A DNA stretch of 7,068 nucleotides from a bacterium (lineage in GTDB: Bacteria > Cyanobacteriota > Vampirovibrionia > Gastranaerophilales > Gastranaerophilaceae), in assembly GCA_004558955.1 (NCBI GenBank), contig SFZC01000096.1:1-7068 (forward strand), in the 5' to 3' direction. Of the stretch, positions 5,434 through 7,068 are shown one piece after another. A model generated the notes under the pieces. The model saw only the letters and a program-made list of their open reading frames with translations. It was not told the origin of the DNA and did not search any database. Made by a program: the position numbers and the translations under genes. The first letter of the stretch is position 1. Each line of letters begins with the position of its first letter.

Positions 5434-6444
5434 ATGATTAAATCAAATAGCGAAATTAAGGCAATGGTAATGGCTGCGGGTATGGGTTCAAGATTAGAAC
5501 CGATTACTCTAAAAATGCCAAAACCGTTAATCAATGTAATGAACACTCCGATTATGGATATTATTTTAACTCAACTTCATAATGCGGGAGTTAGAAACGT
5601 AGTTTCAAACACTTATTATTTGGCTGATCAAATTATTGACAGATACAAAAATAATAATTTGGGAATAAACTTTAGTTACATAAAGGAAGATACCCTATCA
5701 GGAACAGCAGGCGGCGTGAAAAAATGTCAACATTTCTTTGACGAAGGGGAAGCCTTCATCGTAATGTCAGGCGATATTTTGACAAACGCAGACATAAAAA
5801 AAGGAATTGAAGCTCATAAAAAATCAAATGCAATCGCTACTATCGGTGTTAAGGAAGTTTCTCACGATTTAGTTTCAAATTTCGGCGTTGTTGTTACTGA
5901 TAAAGAAGGTTTTATCACGGAATTTCAAGAAAAACCGTCAAAAGAAGAGGCTAAAAGTAATTTAATCAATACTGGAATTTACATTTTTGATTACAAAATT
6001 TTTGACTACATTCCTGAAAATACCTTCTATGATTTTGCGAAAAACGTGTTTCCGAAACTTTTGGCAGAAAAACAAATAAATACCTTCACCGTTGACGGAT
6101 ATTGGAACGACATCGGCACAATAGAACAGTATAAACAATCAGTTCAAGATGTTTTCAACGGTGTTTGCAAAATTAAACATAATGAAGTTGTTGATACGAA
6201 TTTTGGAAGTTACACCTGCGGTAATACGAAATTACCAAAAACCTTGCGAGTTGTAGGGAACAATGTTATCGGTAATAACTGTAAAATCGGTGAATATGTA
6301 AAACTTGAAAACTGCATCGTATTTGATAATTCAGAAATCAAAACAGGTTCAGAACTTGAAAACTGCATCGTTTTACCGACGCCCAATCACGAAAAATTCA
6401 AATCGCACCTAGAACATAACTATAAATCGGTTGTTACGGTTTAG
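5434..6444 (+). CDS. Sugar-1-phosphate nucleotidyltransferase, mannose-1-phosphate guanylyltransferase type
   Basis: This enzyme forms an NDP-sugar from NTP and a sugar 1-phosphate, supplying precursors for polysaccharide or lipopolysaccharide synthesis in the cytoplasm. The 336 residues contain an N-terminal NTP-transferase (Rossmann-like) domain, about 8-240, and a short left-handed beta-helix portion, about 265-315. Visible motifs are AMVMAAGMGSRLEPIT..MPKPL (10-32, nucleotide-binding loop with the conserved Lys30), LSGTAGGVKK (88-97), the metal-binding aspartate in MSGD (114), EFQEKPS (163-169), NTGIYIFD (179-186) and YWNDIGTIEQY (223-233, with Asp226 as the second metal ligand). The wording of these motifs is closest to GDP-mannose pyrophosphorylases. 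Glucose- or heptose-1-phosphate enzymes of the same fold are possible alternatives. The ATG at 5434 has AGGGA three bases upstream. The gene has its own promoter and ends before a strong hairpin. No sugar pathway partner lies in the window. Confidence 0.9.
   Translation: MIKSNSEIKAMVMAAGMGSRLEPITLKMPKPLINVMNTPIMDIILTQLHNAGVRNVVSNTYYLADQIIDRYKNNNLGINFSYIKEDTLSGTAGGVKKCQHFFDEGEAFIVMSGDILTNADIKKGIEAHKKSNAIATIGVKEVSHDLVSNFGVVVTDKEGFITEFQEKPSKEEAKSNLINTGIYIFDYKIFDYIPENTFYDFAKNVFPKLLAEKQINTFTVDGYWNDIGTIEQYKQSVQDVFNGVCKIKHNEVVDTNFGSYTCGNTKLPKTLRVVGNNVIGNNCKIGEYVKLENCIVFDNSEIKTGSELENCIVLPTPNHEKFKSHLEHNYKSVVTV
6302..6371 (+). repeat. 19-bp direct repeat within the beta-helix coding part
   Basis: The same 19 bases (beginning AACTTGAAAACTG and ending CATCGT) occur at 6302-6320 and 6353-6371, 51 bases or 17 codons apart. 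Both copies encode LENCIV, one rung of the beta-helix. Identity at the nucleotide level, not only the protein level, points to a recent internal duplication or gene conversion. Confidence 0.7.
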
Positions 6445-6457
6445 TTTAGATTTTATA

Positions 6458-6493
6458 AAATAGCGGCACGCCCATTCGGTCGTGCCGCTATTT
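6458..6493. terminator. Bidirectional intrinsic terminator between convergent genes
   Basis: AAATAGCGGCACG (6458-6470) pairs perfectly with CGTGCCGCTATTT (6481-6493), a 13-bp stem with a GC-rich core. The ten-base loop can close further with two C-G pairs. An A-rich stretch precedes it and a T-rich stretch follows it, so transcripts from both sides can end here. It lies 14 bases after the nucleotidyltransferase stop codon and 21 bases past the stop of the minus-strand gene. Confidence 0.85.
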
Positions 6494-6513
6494 GTAATAT
6501 TATAATTTAAAAC

Positions 6514-6975
6514 TTATTTAACTTTACCAAGAAAATCAATAACCTGTTTTAACCATTTTCTTGTCAGCGGTGAAATTTTTGTTAAATCCTTACCAATTTC
6601 AACACCTTCAGGACCATATTTCATAACTTTACCATCTTTGATTAACAAATCTAAATTTGTTCCATTATCCTTTATCAAAACACGGCGAGTTAAATCAGTC
6701 TTTCCGTCATTACAATGTAATTCAACTCCGTCCGCTGCAGCCTCAGCAGCTTTTATCAACCATTTATCCCTAAAAACTTGTGATTTATAACCCGTATTTT
6801 TATTTTCACGCCATATACAATGACCGACATCGTCTTTGGAAGCCAAAGGTTTAATGTTTGAAAACGAATGATGTTCTGTTTTTGATAGCAAAGAGGCACC
6901 GTTTTTTCTTGTTAATAACAAATCTCTATCATAACCATAACTACTTGGATGAAATGCTTTTACATCTAATGTCAT
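6514..6975 (-). CDS. Small protein of unknown function (153 aa)
   Basis: I do not recognise this family. The protein is soluble-looking, without a signal peptide or membrane segment. The N-terminal third is polar and rich in Ser and His (HPSSYGYDRDLLLTRKNG at 9-26, EHHSFSN at 34-40). A middle part contains GHCIWRENKNTGYKSQVFRDKW (51-72), followed by an alanine-rich helix (74-82). The second half looks like short beta-hairpins with repeated K-D-(N/G)-G turns (RRVLIKDNGTNLDLLIKDGKVMKYG, 97-121). It closes with a basic helix, LTRKWLKQVIDFLGKVK (137-153). ATG at 6975 has AGGA (6981-6984) five bases upstream. It is convergent with the nucleotidyltransferase, shares the terminator hairpin, and is probably monocistronic. 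Codon use looks like its neighbours. It could be a lineage-specific protein; no function can be assigned. Confidence 0.75.
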   Translation of the reverse strand: MTLDVKAFHPSSYGYDRDLLLTRKNGASLLSKTEHHSFSNIKPLASKDDVGHCIWRENKNTGYKSQVFRDKWLIKAAEAAADGVELHCNDGKTDLTRRVLIKDNGTNLDLLIKDGKVMKYGPEGVEIGKDLTKISPLTRKWLKQVIDFLGKVK

Positions 6976-6999
6976 ACTTTTCCTACTTTCTTTTTGTTT

Positions 7000-7028
7000 T
7001 TACTAATACTTTTTCATTTTGGTGTAAA
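7000..7028 (-). promoter_or_regulatory. Possible promoter of the 153-aa protein gene
   Basis: On the minus strand, TTTACA (7023-7028, five of six consensus positions) and TAGTAA (7000-7005, four of six) are 17 bases apart. The start would fall near 6993, about 18 bases before the ATG, with AGGA in between. The -10 box is mediocre. The rest of the stretch to the window end (7029-7068) shows no gene I can support. Confidence 0.35.
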
Positions 7029-7068
7029 TCGATTTTCCCTACACAGATATAAAAACAATCGAAAGCTA

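Noticed and set aside
6858..7052. Plus-strand open frame of 64 codons
   Set aside because: It is antisense to the start and promoter of the 153-aa gene, and its Phe-rich translation comes from A-rich sequence on the other strand.
7029..7062. Inverted repeat TCGATT...AATCGA with 22-base spacing near the window end
   Set aside because: Six-base arms at that spacing are expected by chance in AT-rich DNA, and no associated element is visible.

Overview
This AT-rich window comes from a bacterium with an outer-membrane type envelope. Three predicted secreted proteins have Sec signal peptides, and two of them resemble the helical hairpin of TolC-family proteins. Shine-Dalgarno sites of the AGGA/GGAGG type are clear in front of most genes. 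The N-terminal part of the truncated first protein, the orphan small protein at the end and the overall gene style remind me of the non-photosynthetic cyanobacterial relatives found in guts (Vampirovibrionia/Melainabacteria, Gastranaerophilales). That placement is an impression without a search. No tRNA, rRNA, insertion sequence, CRISPR array or phage gene was seen, and there is no gene-free stretch longer than about 120 bases.

Layout. On the minus strand from 2191 down to 1 lie three genes read right to left: a six-repeat TPR protein with a TTG start, a secreted protein with YD-like repeats, and the first 87 codons of a small predicted membrane protein that runs off the left edge. The last of these has its own good promoter, with a palindrome over the predicted transcription start. 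Divergently, from 2307, runs a plus-strand cluster of three overlapping genes: two paralogous secreted TolC-hairpin-like proteins (275 and 532 aa) and a LipM/LplA-family octanoyl or lipoyl transferase. The first of these has an extended -10 box so close to its ATG, with no Shine-Dalgarno site, that a leaderless mRNA is predicted. After a 92-base gap with a near-consensus promoter comes a sugar-1-phosphate nucleotidyltransferase of the GDP-mannose pyrophosphorylase type. A strong 13-bp hairpin then separates it from a convergent minus-strand gene for a 153-aa protein that I do not recognise.

How the parts may fit together. The two TolC-hairpin-like paralogues are the most unusual element. Each has one signal peptide and one long helical hairpin, with a glycine-rich hydrophobic stretch where a TolC repeat would carry its beta-hairpin, and the second adds a 230-residue low-complexity tail. 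With the TPR protein and the YD-like secreted protein next door, the left two thirds looks like an uncharacterised envelope or export locus. The lipoyl-transfer and sugar-nucleotide genes on the right are housekeeping enzymes. The transferase is nevertheless translationally coupled to the envelope genes through a 26-base overlap.
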